Origin: JAGIBJ01 sp032119795
GTDB lineage: Bacteria; Actinomycetota; Thermoleophilia; Solirubrobacterales; Solirubrobacteraceae
Assembly: GCA_032119795.1 (NCBI GenBank)
Contig: JAUMFO010000003.1
Coordinates: 147,435-211,434, forward strand
Direction: 5' to 3'
Length of the DNA stretch: 64,000 nt
Position numbers and translations under genes: made by a program
Shown: piece by piece, positions 7,757-19,179 of the stretch
Numbering within the stretch: the stretch's first letter is position 1
How the letters are laid out: the number at the start of each line of letters is the position of its first letter
Notes under the pieces: generated by a model
Told to the model about the DNA's origin: nothing
The model's input: only the letters and a program-made list of their open reading frames with translations
Database searches by the model: none

Positions 7757-8800
7757 ATGGGCCGAAACCTCGATTGGGCCGTGGCGCTGGGCGCTGCGTT
7801 GGTCGTCCTCGCCGCGCCCAGCGCGGCGAGAGCCAAGGATCTTCGCGCGGCGGGCCCCGCGAAGATCGTCTCCGTCGACGGACCCGCTCTGGTGACGGTG
7901 AAGACCCAGCAGCGGACCTTGAAGATGCGGCTGTTCGGGATCGATGCGCCCGAGCGCGACGAATGCGGCTACTCCGGCGCGGTCAAGGCGCTGAAGGGAC
8001 TCCTGCGTCCAAAGCAGACGATGCGCTACGAGATCATCCGGGACGGCGTGCGGTCGTTCGAACGCGACGCTGCAGGACGCTACTTCGGCTGGATTTCCCG
8101 ACCGGGCCAAGACTCCGTCTTCAACTCCGTCGCGCATGAACTTCTCGATACCGAGTGGGTCACAGGCGGCGACCAGCTCGGCCTGAATGAGGCCCCGCCC
8201 GAGCACGTGTTCACCGAGATGGGCGCTGGGACTCCCTCGTTTCCACGTTCGGCGCAAGGCCTGTGGGCAGCCTGCGGGGGTCATACGCATCTGCCCGTCA
8301 GCTCCGCGGTTCCCGCCCACGCCCCCGCTCCATGGAACGTCAACGCCGACGGCATGCTGGAGTCGGTCGGCCCGATCACGTTCCCCTCGACGCTCACGCC
8401 GGAAGCCACGCTAACCGTGGCGGAGGTCGCAGCGGTCGCGCCCGTCGAGCTCGGTGACGTTGGTAATGGCCGCTGTCACGTGCGGGTTCCGAGCCTGGAA
8501 CTCCTGCTTTACGCGACCTCGCTCTCCGCGAGGCACCCCTGCGGAAAGGCCGACGTCTACGGCGCCTGGGCGACCGGCCCCGGCAAGGTGGCGACCACCA
8601 ACGGCCTTGCCGCTGGCGCGCCACACACCAGCGCTGCCATGCGATTCCCAAGGGCCGTCCGCACCGGGACTGAGGGCGAACGCCTAGAACTCAGCGGCTT
8701 CGACCACGAGTGGCCCTGGAGGACCACCGCGATCCTCGACGAGCAGGGCCTCGTTCTTGGTTTTGAGGCCATGATCCGTAGCCGCGGAGATGACGACTGA
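7757..8800 (+). CDS. Secreted SNase-like thermonuclease domain protein, copy 1
   Basis: A 347-residue exported protein with an N-terminal hydrophobic signal (cleavage near ARA, residue 26) and a staphylococcal-nuclease-like OB fold (about residues 35-150). Relative to Staphylococcus nuclease it keeps the equivalents of Arg35 (R58 in KMRLFG), Asp40 and Glu43 (D63 and E66 in GIDAPE) and Arg87 (in GRYFGW), but the calcium ligand Asp21 is replaced in VDGPAL. The about 190 C-terminal residues contain paired cysteines and no family I recognise. The stop overlaps the start of a paralogue by one base (TGATG), so the two form a tandem, coupled pair. It may be active as a nuclease; this is inference. 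Confidence 0.75.
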   Translation: MGRNLDWAVALGAALVVLAAPSAARAKDLRAAGPAKIVSVDGPALVTVKTQQRTLKMRLFGIDAPERDECGYSGAVKALKGLLRPKQTMRYEIIRDGVRSFERDAAGRYFGWISRPGQDSVFNSVAHELLDTEWVTGGDQLGLNEAPPEHVFTEMGAGTPSFPRSAQGLWAACGGHTHLPVSSAVPAHAPAPWNVNADGMLESVGPITFPSTLTPEATLTVAEVAAVAPVELGDVGNGRCHVRVPSLELLLYATSLSARHPCGKADVYGAWATGPGKVATTNGLAAGAPHTSAAMRFPRAVRTGTEGERLELSGFDHEWPWRTTAILDEQGLVLGFEAMIRSRGDDD

Positions 8801-9864
8801 TGGCCTGGCGGCTGCATCTGCGCTCCGCCGTGGCCGGCCTCGCCGCGCTCCTGGCGATCCTCGCGGGCTTGGCCTGGCCGATGCCTGCGTCAGCGAAGCC
8901 CCTCCGTCAGGACGGCACAGCTGCAGTCAAGTCGGTCGACGGGCCGGCGCTCCTGACGATCGCGGTGGGCAATCGCACGTTGCCGGTGCACCTGTACGGC
9001 GCCGATACCCCGAATCCGGGCGAGTGCGGCGCGGCGCAGGCGCGGGCGGCGCTCGAAGGGTTTGTGCGCCGCGCTCCCAAGCGGCTGACCTACAACCTGC
9101 GGGCAGCCCAAGGCCGGAAACTCACGCGCGACTCAGCCGGGCGCCTTTGGGTAAACCTCGGCTACCGCGTTCGGGGGCGCCACCGCACCCTCAGCAACGA
9201 CCTGGCCCGCGCCGGTTGGGCCCGGGCCGGCGTGCCGACGACCCTCGACGCGCCCACCCCCGAGCAGGACTCGTTCAGCAGCGCGGCCGTCGAACCGGAA
9301 GGAGTTGGCGACGCGAGTTCGAGCAGGCCACCGACGACCGGAGTCGCCGCGACCTGCGGCGGACGGTTCCACCTGCCCTTGGGCGAGCCTGTCGTGCCAT
9401 CAGCCCCGGCGGTTTGGACGATCAGCGAGCGCGGGGTGACGACGGCGATCGGGGCGATCGCGCTGTCGCCGGTGCTGACGCCGACGACAACACTCACGTT
9501 GGGGAAACTTGCGGAGATCGCCCCCGTCGAGCTCGTGGTGTGGTTTACCCCATGCTTGGCGTATCTCCCGACCCTGCAGGTCACGGCGTTCTCGAGTTCG
9601 AAGACCGGACCCTGTCGCGCGGCCGAGGTGGCTGGGTTCTTCTCCGACGGCCGCGCTTCCACGACACGCGGGCTGAAGGTCGGCGACCCGGACTCCGCCG
9701 TCCAGCAGTCGTTCCCGCTGTTTGAGCCCGACCGCGAAGCATTCGGTGGCTTTCTCTCCGGGCCGGGCAATCAGCAGTGGGCATGGCAGGCCGGCATCGA
9801 CATCGGCGACGACGACCAGGTGGAGAGCTTCTTCACGTACGCCCTACCGGTCCGTCCCGAATAG
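8800..9864 (+). CDS. Secreted SNase-like protein, copy 2, active site eroded
   Basis: A 354-residue paralogue of the preceding gene with the same layout: signal peptide (cleavage near ASA, residue 32), SNase-like OB fold and the same cysteine-containing C-terminal region. The catalytic equivalents have changed: the Arg35 position is His64 (in LPVHLYG) and the Glu43 position is Asn72 (in ADTPNPGE), while the Arg87 equivalent remains in SAGRLW. It is therefore likely a binding protein or partner of copy 1 rather than a nuclease. Convergent with gyrA, with a shared terminator between. Confidence 0.75.
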   Translation: MAWRLHLRSAVAGLAALLAILAGLAWPMPASAKPLRQDGTAAVKSVDGPALLTIAVGNRTLPVHLYGADTPNPGECGAAQARAALEGFVRRAPKRLTYNLRAAQGRKLTRDSAGRLWVNLGYRVRGRHRTLSNDLARAGWARAGVPTTLDAPTPEQDSFSSAAVEPEGVGDASSSRPPTTGVAATCGGRFHLPLGEPVVPSAPAVWTISERGVTTAIGAIALSPVLTPTTTLTLGKLAEIAPVELVVWFTPCLAYLPTLQVTAFSSSKTGPCRAAEVAGFFSDGRASTTRGLKVGDPDSAVQQSFPLFEPDREAFGGFLSGPGNQQWAWQAGIDIGDDDQVESFFTYALPVRPE

Positions 9865-9875
9865 CCCTTGAAACG

Positions 9876-9909
9876 CCGAGGGCCCGGGGCTTGCGCCCCG
9901 GGCCTTCGG
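9876..9909. terminator. Bidirectional terminator between the SNase pair and gyrA
   Basis: Fifteen-bp stem (CCGAGGGCCCGGGGC pairing with GCCCCGGGCCTTCGG, one G-U wobble) with a TTGC loop, placed between convergent stop codons at 9864 and 9941. Confidence 0.8.
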
Positions 9910-9940
9910 TCGATCAGTCCTGATCAGTGCGAGGCTGAAC

Positions 9941-12601
9941 TCAGGTGACGTCGTTTTCCGTCGTCGGCGAGTCCGGGTCGCCGGGCTCGTCGATGTCTGA
10001 CTCGTTGATCTGCACGCCGGGGCTGCCCTGCGGTGCTTCGGCGCCGTCAGCGTCGTCGCCTTCGGTGGCGCCCGACTGGCCGGGAACCTCGCCGTCGAGC
10101 GCGAGCTCGAGCAGCTCAGGTGACGGCTCGGTGCCGCCCTCAGCGTCGTCGTCGGAGTCGTAGACCACGGCGACCGCGGACACGACGTCGTCGTCCTTGA
10201 GGTTCATCACCTTCACGCCCTGCGAGAGGCGGCCGTAGCGGTTGATTCCGCGGACGGCGGTGCGCTGCACCATGCCCTCACGCGAGATGAACACGAGGCC
10301 GTCGTGCTCGCGAACGACGAGGGCGCCGGCGAGGGCGCCCTTGGCGTCGGTGAGCTTGATGGTGCCGACGCCCTTGGTGCCGCGGTTCGTCTTGCGGTAC
10401 TGGTCGATGCCGGAGCGCTTACCGAAGCCGTTCTCCGTCACGACGAGCAAGTCGTCGTCGTCCTTGGCCACATCCATGGCGAGGACGGCGTCGCCCTTGC
10501 TGGACACGTCCATGCCGCGCACGCCGCTGGTGTCGCGGCCCATCGCGCGGGTCGCGTCCTCGTGGAAGCGCACGGCCTGGCCCTTGCGGGACACCATGAG
10601 AATGTCGTCGTCACCGCTGGTCCGGCGGACGGCGATCAGCTCGTCGTCCTCGCGGATCTTGATGGCGATGATGCCGTCGGCCTTGATCGGCGTGTTGTAG
10701 GCGAGGAAGTCGGTCTTCTTGATGATGCCGTTCTTCGTCGCGAACACCAGGAACGGGCCCTCGGCGAAGTCCCGCGTGGAGAGGACCGAGCGGATGCTCT
10801 CGCCTTCGCGCAGCGGGAGGATGTTCACCAGCGCGCGGCCCTTGGCCGTGCGCGACGCCTCCGGCAGCTCGTAGACCTTCTTGCGGTAGACCTTGCCGCG
10901 GGTAGAGAAGAACAGCAGGAAGTCGTGGCTCGAGCACACGAAGAGGTGCTCGATGAAGTCGCCATCCTTCATGTTCATGCCCGTCACGCCGCGCCCACCG
11001 CGGTTCTGCTGGCGGTAGGTGCCGAGCGGCAACGACTTGATGTAGCCGCTGTTCGTGATCGTGATGACCATCTGCTGGTCGGCGATCAGGTCCTCAATGT
11101 CGATCTCGTCTTCGGAGTCCGTGATCAGGGTGCGGCGGTCGTCGCCGAAGCGCTCGGCGATCTCCGAGAGCTCCTCCTTGATCAGCGCGAAGATCATGCG
11201 CTCGTCGCCGAGGATCGCGCGCAGCTCGCCGATCCGCTCGACCTTGTCGTCGTGCTCGGCCTGGATGGCGTCGGCCTCCAGGGCCGTGAGCTGCGAGAGA
11301 CGCAGGTCGAGGATCGCCGAGGCCTGGACCTCGGAGAGCTCGAAGCGGCTCATCAGCTCCGTGCGGGCGGTCTCGCGATCGCGGGACGCACGGATGACCT
11401 CGATGACCTCGTCGAGGTGGTCGAGGGCTTTGAGCAAGCCCTTGAGCACGTGGACGCGGCGCTCGAGGACGCCGAGCTCGTGCTTGGAGCGGCGGACGAT
11501 GACCTCGCGCTGGTGCTCAACCCAGACGCGCAGGCACTCCTTGAGGGAGAGCGTGCGCGGCACGTTGTCGACCAGGGCGACGATGTTGACGCCGAAGGTC
11601 GTCTGCATCGGCGTGTGCTTGTAGAGCTTGTTGCGAACGACGTCGGGGATGACGTCGCGCTTGAGCTCGATCACCAGGCGCATGCCGCGGCGATCGGACT
11701 CGTCGCGGATGTCACTGATCTCGGGGATCCGCTTGTCGTTGACGAGCTGGACCATCTTCACGATGACGCCGTTGTCGCCACCCTTCTTGACCTCGAACGG
11801 CAGCTCGGTGACCACGAGGGCCTCCTTGCCGCGACCGATGTCCTCAACATGCATCTTGGCCCGCACGCGAACCTTGCCGCGGCCGGTCTCGTAGGCGTCG
11901 GCGATGCCTTGGCGGCCGACGATGATGCCGCGCGTCGGGAAGTCCGGACCCTTGATGTGGGTCAGGAGCTCCTCGGTCGTGATGTCGGGGTTGTCGATGA
12001 ACGCCAGGACGCCCGCGGTGATCTCGCGCAGGTTGTGCGGCGGGATCTTCGTGGCCATGCCGACGGCGATGCCCGAGCCGCCGTTGACGAGCATGTTCGG
12101 GAAGCGGGACGGCAGCACGACCGGCTCCTGCTTGGAACCGTCGTAGTTGGGCTGGAAGTCGACGGTGTCGCTGTCGAGGTCGCGCAGCATCTCCACGGCG
12201 ATGCGCGAGAGGCGAGCCTCGGTGTAGCGCATGGCGGCGGCGGGGTCATCATCGATGGAGCCGAAGTTGCCCTGGCCGTCGATCAGCTCGTACCGCATCG
12301 AGTGCGGCTGGGCCATACGGACGAGCGTGTCGTAGATCGACTGGTCGCCGTGCGGGTGGTACTTACCCATGACGTCGCCGACGATGGCGGCGCTCTTGGA
12401 ATACGGCCGGCTCGGGCCTTGGCCGTTCTCGTTCATCGAGAACAGGACGCGGCGGTGGACGGGCTTAAGTCCGTCGCGGGCGTCCGGCAGGGCGCGGCCC
12501 ACGATCACGCTCATGGCGTAATCGAGGTACGCCGTGTGCATCTCGTCTTCGAGTGCGCGCGGCTCGATGTTGCCGCCGCCGATGAGGTCTGAAGAGCTCA
12601 T
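9941..12601 (-). CDS. gyrA: DNA gyrase subunit A
   Basis: The breakage-reunion subunit of DNA gyrase, 886 residues. It has the winged-helix/tower core with the AAAMRYTE segment carrying the catalytic tyrosine, and a C-terminal beta-pinwheel containing the GyrA box QNRGGRG (the family's QRRGGKG) that wraps DNA for negative supercoiling. The tail after about residue 820 is long, acidic and disordered. In the quinolone-resistance region the sequence HGDQSIYD has Gln where Escherichia coli has Ser83 and Mycobacterium tuberculosis Ala90; Asp87 equivalent is kept. It lies just behind gyrB (about 19 bases) in the same direction. Confidence 0.98.
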   Translation of the reverse strand: MSSSDLIGGGNIEPRALEDEMHTAYLDYAMSVIVGRALPDARDGLKPVHRRVLFSMNENGQGPSRPYSKSAAIVGDVMGKYHPHGDQSIYDTLVRMAQPHSMRYELIDGQGNFGSIDDDPAAAMRYTEARLSRIAVEMLRDLDSDTVDFQPNYDGSKQEPVVLPSRFPNMLVNGGSGIAVGMATKIPPHNLREITAGVLAFIDNPDITTEELLTHIKGPDFPTRGIIVGRQGIADAYETGRGKVRVRAKMHVEDIGRGKEALVVTELPFEVKKGGDNGVIVKMVQLVNDKRIPEISDIRDESDRRGMRLVIELKRDVIPDVVRNKLYKHTPMQTTFGVNIVALVDNVPRTLSLKECLRVWVEHQREVIVRRSKHELGVLERRVHVLKGLLKALDHLDEVIEVIRASRDRETARTELMSRFELSEVQASAILDLRLSQLTALEADAIQAEHDDKVERIGELRAILGDERMIFALIKEELSEIAERFGDDRRTLITDSEDEIDIEDLIADQQMVITITNSGYIKSLPLGTYRQQNRGGRGVTGMNMKDGDFIEHLFVCSSHDFLLFFSTRGKVYRKKVYELPEASRTAKGRALVNILPLREGESIRSVLSTRDFAEGPFLVFATKNGIIKKTDFLAYNTPIKADGIIAIKIREDDELIAVRRTSGDDDILMVSRKGQAVRFHEDATRAMGRDTSGVRGMDVSSKGDAVLAMDVAKDDDDLLVVTENGFGKRSGIDQYRKTNRGTKGVGTIKLTDAKGALAGALVVREHDGLVFISREGMVQRTAVRGINRYGRLSQGVKVMNLKDDDVVSAVAVVYDSDDDAEGGTEPSPELLELALDGEVPGQSGATEGDDADGAEAPQGSPGVQINESDIDEPGDPDSPTTENDVT

Positions 12602-12620
12602 TTAGTGCGTCCCTCCCTTC

Positions 12621-15053
<2,433 letters not shown>

Positions 15054-15276
15054 GCAGGAGTGGCCCCGGATACAGCCCAGGGCAGCGTTGGAAAGAGCGG
15101 GCTCGCGCAGCGCGCAAGCATGTGCGCATTCTACAGGAGCGGGGCGACGGAAACGCGATCTGAGCCGTTTTGACGCACTAGCCGACCAAAGATGGCACTA
15201 AGACTGCGCAAACCGCGAGAGAGGCGTTTACCGGCGCGAGAGCGATGTGGCTCCTGTGCCGGCCAGCACCGACCGG

Positions 15277-17115
15277 TCAGTTGTCCTGCAGTTGACGCAG
15301 CAGATCGCGCAGCGCATCCGGCTCGTCCGTGTGGTCGAAACCCCAGTATCGGCGGGGCTCGGGGAAGGAGTCGACGACCACCGTCTGACCCATCTTGGCC
15401 GACTCCACGTCGATCCGCTTGGTGAGCGAGTGTGGAATCTCGTCGGTGGGGGCGTCGCCGTAGATGAAGAGCGTGCGGCGGTCGGTGACGGCCAGCAGCC
15501 CGTACTTCATGCCCGTGATCGCAGAGAACAGGCGGTGCAGCCGCTCCCCCGGACTCATCTCCTCAGCGAGCGCATCGAGGGCTTCGCGGTGATCCTTTGG
15601 CTTCTTCAGATCACGCACGGCCGCCTCCTCGAGCGCGTCGATGTGCTCGGCGCCGGGCGCCGGGACGAGCGTGGCGGGGTCGAGGTACTGCTCGATCAAC
15701 GCCTTGATCGCGTCGGCATCGGCTCTGAAAATGCGCGGGTTCACGACGCACCATGCGCCGCTGATGCCGGTGAAGTAGTAGTCGCCACCGCGTTCGCGGG
15801 TGACGGCTACCACGTCGCTCCAGTGCAGCGTGAGTGAGTCCTCTTGGCCCGGCGAGCGCACGGTGAGCCCGTGGTCGCCGATGGTGAGCAGCGACCGCTT
15901 GGAGGCTCGCAGCCCGGGTGAGAGGAAGGTGCGTCCCTCGACCGGCGGGTGGGTCTCGACGTCACCGTCGCTCTTGAACGGTGGCCCGGGGACGGCGATC
16001 ATTTCGGGCGACATGACCATCAAGGTCTCGCGCGCATGCCAGGCGACCTGCGATACCGCGGCGGCGTCGACACCCTGGAGCTCTGCGTGCTGGTCGGCCG
16101 GCTGGGGGATCGGTTGGCCGGTTCGCAGCGCTAGCGCCGCATCGATGAGAAAGGCCGAGCCGTTGGCATCGGCGAAGTCGCGTTCGACCTCGCGGACCGC
16201 CGCCGCGACGTCATCGGCGCTCGGGCCATCGTCGGCCAGGCGGTCGAGCTCGTCGAGCATCGTCTGACGGACCGATGCCGCCATCCCACCGCTGGCCTCG
16301 GTGCTGAAGGTCAGGTGGACAACTCCGCCCGTCAGCGCTTCGAGTGAGCTATCGACGGTGTAGACGATGCCGCGATCGGTGCGGAGCGTGTGCGTGAGGC
16401 GACGCTGCAACACCTCGGCGAACACGTGGGTGGCCATGCCGCTTGGGGCGGTGAGGGCGATCGCGATGTCGTCTTCCTCGCCCGTCACCGAGAACGGCAG
16501 GGGGACGATCGGCGTGGGGGCTGGCGGCACCACCGGCGCGGTGCCCGCCGGGAGCGCAAGGGCCAGATCAGCCGGCGGCGGCTCGGGGCCGAGCCAGCAG
16601 ATGACCGCCGAGGCCTTGGTGAAGTGACGCGCACTCCAGGCAACGAGGTCCTCCGCCACCACCGAGCGCAGGCCAAGTTCGGGCAGCATCCGCCGGCCGG
16701 CGGGCGCCAGCCCGTAGCGGCACTGGGCCAGATACATCACGATCCCGGGCCGCGAGGCCGACTCCTCGGCCTCCAGCACGCCGCGTTCGACTCCGAGGCG
16801 GTCCAAGGGCAGGTCAGAAAGCGCAGCGGTGACGCCGTGGAGAAACGCGACGAGTTCCTCGGTGGTGCCTCGGGCGGTAAAGCCGCACTGGTCGAGCCCG
16901 ACGAACCCGTTGACGGTGGGGCCGGAGTCTTCGACCACGTGGAGCGCCAGGTGTTCGACCAGGTGGGTGATACCGCCCCGGGAGAACGGCTCATCGAACA
17001 TGCCCACGCGGAACACCAGGGCGACGCGCGGCTCGTCATCGCGCTCGATCCACAGCAGCGGGATGCCGCCCCGCTCCTCGCGGCGGATGTGGGGAATCGT
17101 GCCGCTGGCGCCCAT
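15277..17115 (-). CDS. M16-family peptidase-like protein with C-terminal PH-like domains
   Basis: A 612-residue protein. The N-terminal about 210 residues form an M16 (inverzincin) catalytic half with the inverted zinc motif HLVEH (H51, E54, H55) and a downstream VERGVLEAEE segment supplying the third ligand. A second M16-like half follows (about 215-375) with the HTLRTDRGIVYTV arginine/tyrosine motif. The last about 220 residues hold two beta-rich PH-like segments (around SLLTIGDHGLTVRS and KYGLLAVTDRRTLFIYG), an unusual fusion. No signal peptide, so it probably works in the cytoplasm. An AAGGA sequence precedes the ATG. It sits between dciA and gyrB in the origin block. Confidence 0.8.
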   Translation of the reverse strand: MGASGTIPHIRREERGGIPLLWIERDDEPRVALVFRVGMFDEPFSRGGITHLVEHLALHVVEDSGPTVNGFVGLDQCGFTARGTTEELVAFLHGVTAALSDLPLDRLGVERGVLEAEESASRPGIVMYLAQCRYGLAPAGRRMLPELGLRSVVAEDLVAWSARHFTKASAVICWLGPEPPPADLALALPAGTAPVVPPAPTPIVPLPFSVTGEEDDIAIALTAPSGMATHVFAEVLQRRLTHTLRTDRGIVYTVDSSLEALTGGVVHLTFSTEASGGMAASVRQTMLDELDRLADDGPSADDVAAAVREVERDFADANGSAFLIDAALALRTGQPIPQPADQHAELQGVDAAAVSQVAWHARETLMVMSPEMIAVPGPPFKSDGDVETHPPVEGRTFLSPGLRASKRSLLTIGDHGLTVRSPGQEDSLTLHWSDVVAVTRERGGDYYFTGISGAWCVVNPRIFRADADAIKALIEQYLDPATLVPAPGAEHIDALEEAAVRDLKKPKDHREALDALAEEMSPGERLHRLFSAITGMKYGLLAVTDRRTLFIYGDAPTDEIPHSLTKRIDVESAKMGQTVVVDSFPEPRRYWGFDHTDEPDALRDLLRQLQDN

Positions 17116-17169
17116 CGCGGGAATCCTTTCAGACCGGGCCGCGGGCGCTTGCCGGCTGGAGGCTGCGGC

Positions 17170-17496
17170 TCAGCGCCGGCCGCCGGCCCGGCCGGCTGGC
17201 CCCTGAAACCGCAGCCCGCAGTGCAGCTCGAGAATGTCGGCCATCAGGAGCCGGATCTGCGGCTCGCGCAGCGAGAGCTCGCTGGCCATCGCGCCGGAGT
17301 CGCAGCGGATCACGATCGTCCCGTCGCCCTGCAGCCGGATCGGCTGGCTCAGGGCGGCGTGCTTCTTGCCGACGAGCTGCGGCCAGGCCGTCTGCACCCG
17401 GGAGAGGGGGTCGGTCGGGGCGAGGTCGCCGATCACGCCGTCCATCACCGACGCCATCGTCCGCGGTGCGCGGCGTTTGGGGTGCGGGACCCTCAT
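17170..17496 (-). CDS. dciA: DciA/DUF721 family protein, likely replicative helicase loader
   Basis: A 108-residue basic protein of the DUF721 (DciA) family, which interacts with the replicative helicase DnaB and supports its loading in bacteria without DnaC/DnaI. The visible domain runs from the MDGVIGDLAPTDPLSRVQTAWPQ segment through VGKKHAALSQPI and the GTIVIRCDSGAMASEL beta-strand region typical of the family. The ATG at 17496 overlaps the stop of the membrane protein gene upstream (ATGA), and the recF-to-gyrB location matches the conserved origin-proximal context in other actinobacteria. Confidence 0.85.
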   Translation of the reverse strand: MRVPHPKRRAPRTMASVMDGVIGDLAPTDPLSRVQTAWPQLVGKKHAALSQPIRLQGDGTIVIRCDSGAMASELSLREPQIRLLMADILELHCGLRFQGPAGRAGGRR

Positions 17497-18032
17497 GACG
17501 CCGGATCCGTCGGCCGCAGGAGCCGTGCCAGACGCATCGCTGCCGCCGCGATGGAGAAGGGAATCAGCAGGGCGGTGAGATTCAGGCCGGCGATCAGCGA
17601 CGCCCAGAAGATGCCGTCGGTGGTCGACCACCCGCCGAAGCCCGCAGTCATCGCCACCGTGATCGCAAACTCCGGAACGACCGTGATGGCGGTGACGCCG
17701 GCCAGCAGGCGAGCCGGCCGCCAGGCGGTGCCGACGAGCAGCCCGAGCGCAGCGAGGAGCGCCAGCGAAAGCTGGAGCGTCGCGGAGTTCTCCAGATCCG
17801 CGAAGGCGCGGCTTACTGCCCAGAGCGTCGCCAGGACGAGCGCCAGCACTGCGTGGGGATCCGCGGCACGCCATTTTGCGGGCGATCTGCCGACCAGCTC
17901 GGCGGCGGCAAGGATCGCGATCAGCACCGCAATCGCGATGATGCCGCCCTGAAACGCCTGCTCCTGCGCTGGCGTGGCGAGGAGCGGCTCGCCGGGCGGG
18001 CCGAGGGCGGTCTGCGAGATCACCGCATTCAT
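17493..18032 (-). CDS. Hypothetical membrane protein with about five helices
   Basis: A 179-residue integral membrane protein with hydrophobic segments near residues 29-46, 63-80, 86-104, 110-132 and 140-165. No family recognised. It is inserted between recF and dciA, a place usually free of membrane proteins, and overlaps dciA by four bases, so it is expressed with the replication genes. The sequence gives no clue to a substrate. Confidence 0.75.
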   Translation of the reverse strand: MNAVISQTALGPPGEPLLATPAQEQAFQGGIIAIAVLIAILAAAELVGRSPAKWRAADPHAVLALVLATLWAVSRAFADLENSATLQLSLALLAALGLLVGTAWRPARLLAGVTAITVVPEFAITVAMTAGFGGWSTTDGIFWASLIAGLNLTALLIPFSIAAAAMRLARLLRPTDPAS

Positions 18033-18066
18033 GTTGACGCCGCGCGGGCCGCCGCGCCACTCCAGG

Positions 18067-19173
18067 TCAGCGCGTGTCGATCTCGACGGCGCTGGTGGGC
18101 ACGTCGACGTCGGGCACAGCCGAGACGTGGACGAGCTGCGGATCCGACGGCAGGCCGGTGGTGCCGAGTTCGTTGGCGGAGGTCGTCGCGATCACGACCT
18201 GGCCGTAGCGGCAGACCTCGGTGACGAGCCGACGGCGCCGGCCAGGGTCGAGTTCGCTGCCGACGTCATCCAGAAGCGCGAGCGGCGGGCTGCCGCGGAC
18301 CTCGGTGATCAGCGAGCGCTCGGTGAGGAGGAGCGCGAGCACCGCCAGGCGCTGCTCGCCCTGGGAGCCGAAGGCGCGCAGGTCGCGGTCGTCGCGGCGC
18401 AGCAAGATCTCGTCGCGGTGTGGGCCGACGGTGGTGAAGCCCCGCTCGCGATCGCGATCGCGGCGCTCGGCGAAGAGCTGCGCGAGGCTTTCCACGGTGT
18501 CTGTGGAATCTGCCGGTCGGTAGCCCAGGGTGGGTTTGCCGGTGATCCCCAGGTCGGTGGCGAGTTCGGCGAATCCTGTGGACAACGCGTCGATCGCCTG
18601 CTGGCGGGCGGCTCGCAGCGCGACGCCGTGGCGGGCCAGCTCCAGCTCCCAGGCATCCATCGACGCCGAAGTCCCCCGGTGCAGCAAGGCGTTTCGCTGG
18701 GCCAGGGCGCGTGAGTACTCGGCCCGCGCCGCGTTGCGGCTCGGCCAGAGCGCGGCGACGAGCTGATCCACATGCCCGCGCCGCCCCTGTGGAGAACCTT
18801 GGATCAGCGCCAGGCGGTCGGGCGCGAAGACCACGACGAGCGGCCGCGGGGCTCCCAGCTCGACCTTCCCGCCGTCGAGCACATGCTGGCGCTCAGCCGA
18901 TCCGCGGTAAACCGTCAGCGAGACCTTGTGGCCGGTGCCCGTGGCGTCGGTGAAGGCCAGCTCGGCGCGGCCGGCGTCCTCACCGTGGCGGACGAGCTCG
19001 CGGTCGGTGCGCGTCCGCCAGGAGCGGCCCGTGGCGGCGAGGACGATCGCCTCGAGCAAGTTGGTCTTGCCCGCGCCGTTCTGCCCGTCGACAACGGTGA
19101 GGCTGTGATCGAGCGACAGCTCCAGCGCCGCATGCGTGCGCAGCGAGCGCACACGCAGCGACGTCACCCGCAT
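18067..19173 (-). CDS. recF: DNA replication and repair protein RecF
   Basis: The SMC-like ATPase that helps load RecA at gaps. The 368-residue protein has Walker A GQNGAGKTN (about residues 30-38), the ABC-type signature in GSQGEQR and Walker B in PPLALLDDVGSELD, with the D-loop following, all at normal spacing. It begins seven bases after the dnaN stop and is followed 34 bases later by a membrane protein gene. A perfect DnaA box (TTGTCCACA, minus strand, 18585-18577) lies within the gene. Confidence 0.97.
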   Translation of the reverse strand: MRVTSLRVRSLRTHAALELSLDHSLTVVDGQNGAGKTNLLEAIVLAATGRSWRTRTDRELVRHGEDAGRAELAFTDATGTGHKVSLTVYRGSAERQHVLDGGKVELGAPRPLVVVFAPDRLALIQGSPQGRRGHVDQLVAALWPSRNAARAEYSRALAQRNALLHRGTSASMDAWELELARHGVALRAARQQAIDALSTGFAELATDLGITGKPTLGYRPADSTDTVESLAQLFAERRDRDRERGFTTVGPHRDEILLRRDDRDLRAFGSQGEQRLAVLALLLTERSLITEVRGSPPLALLDDVGSELDPGRRRRLVTEVCRYGQVVIATTSANELGTTGLPSDPQLVHVSAVPDVDVPTSAVEIDTR

Positions 19174-19179
19174 GGCGCT

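Noticed and set aside
10304..12592. A 762-codon plus-strand frame antisense to gyrA
   Set aside because: Mirror of the gyrA codon bias; no recognisable domain.
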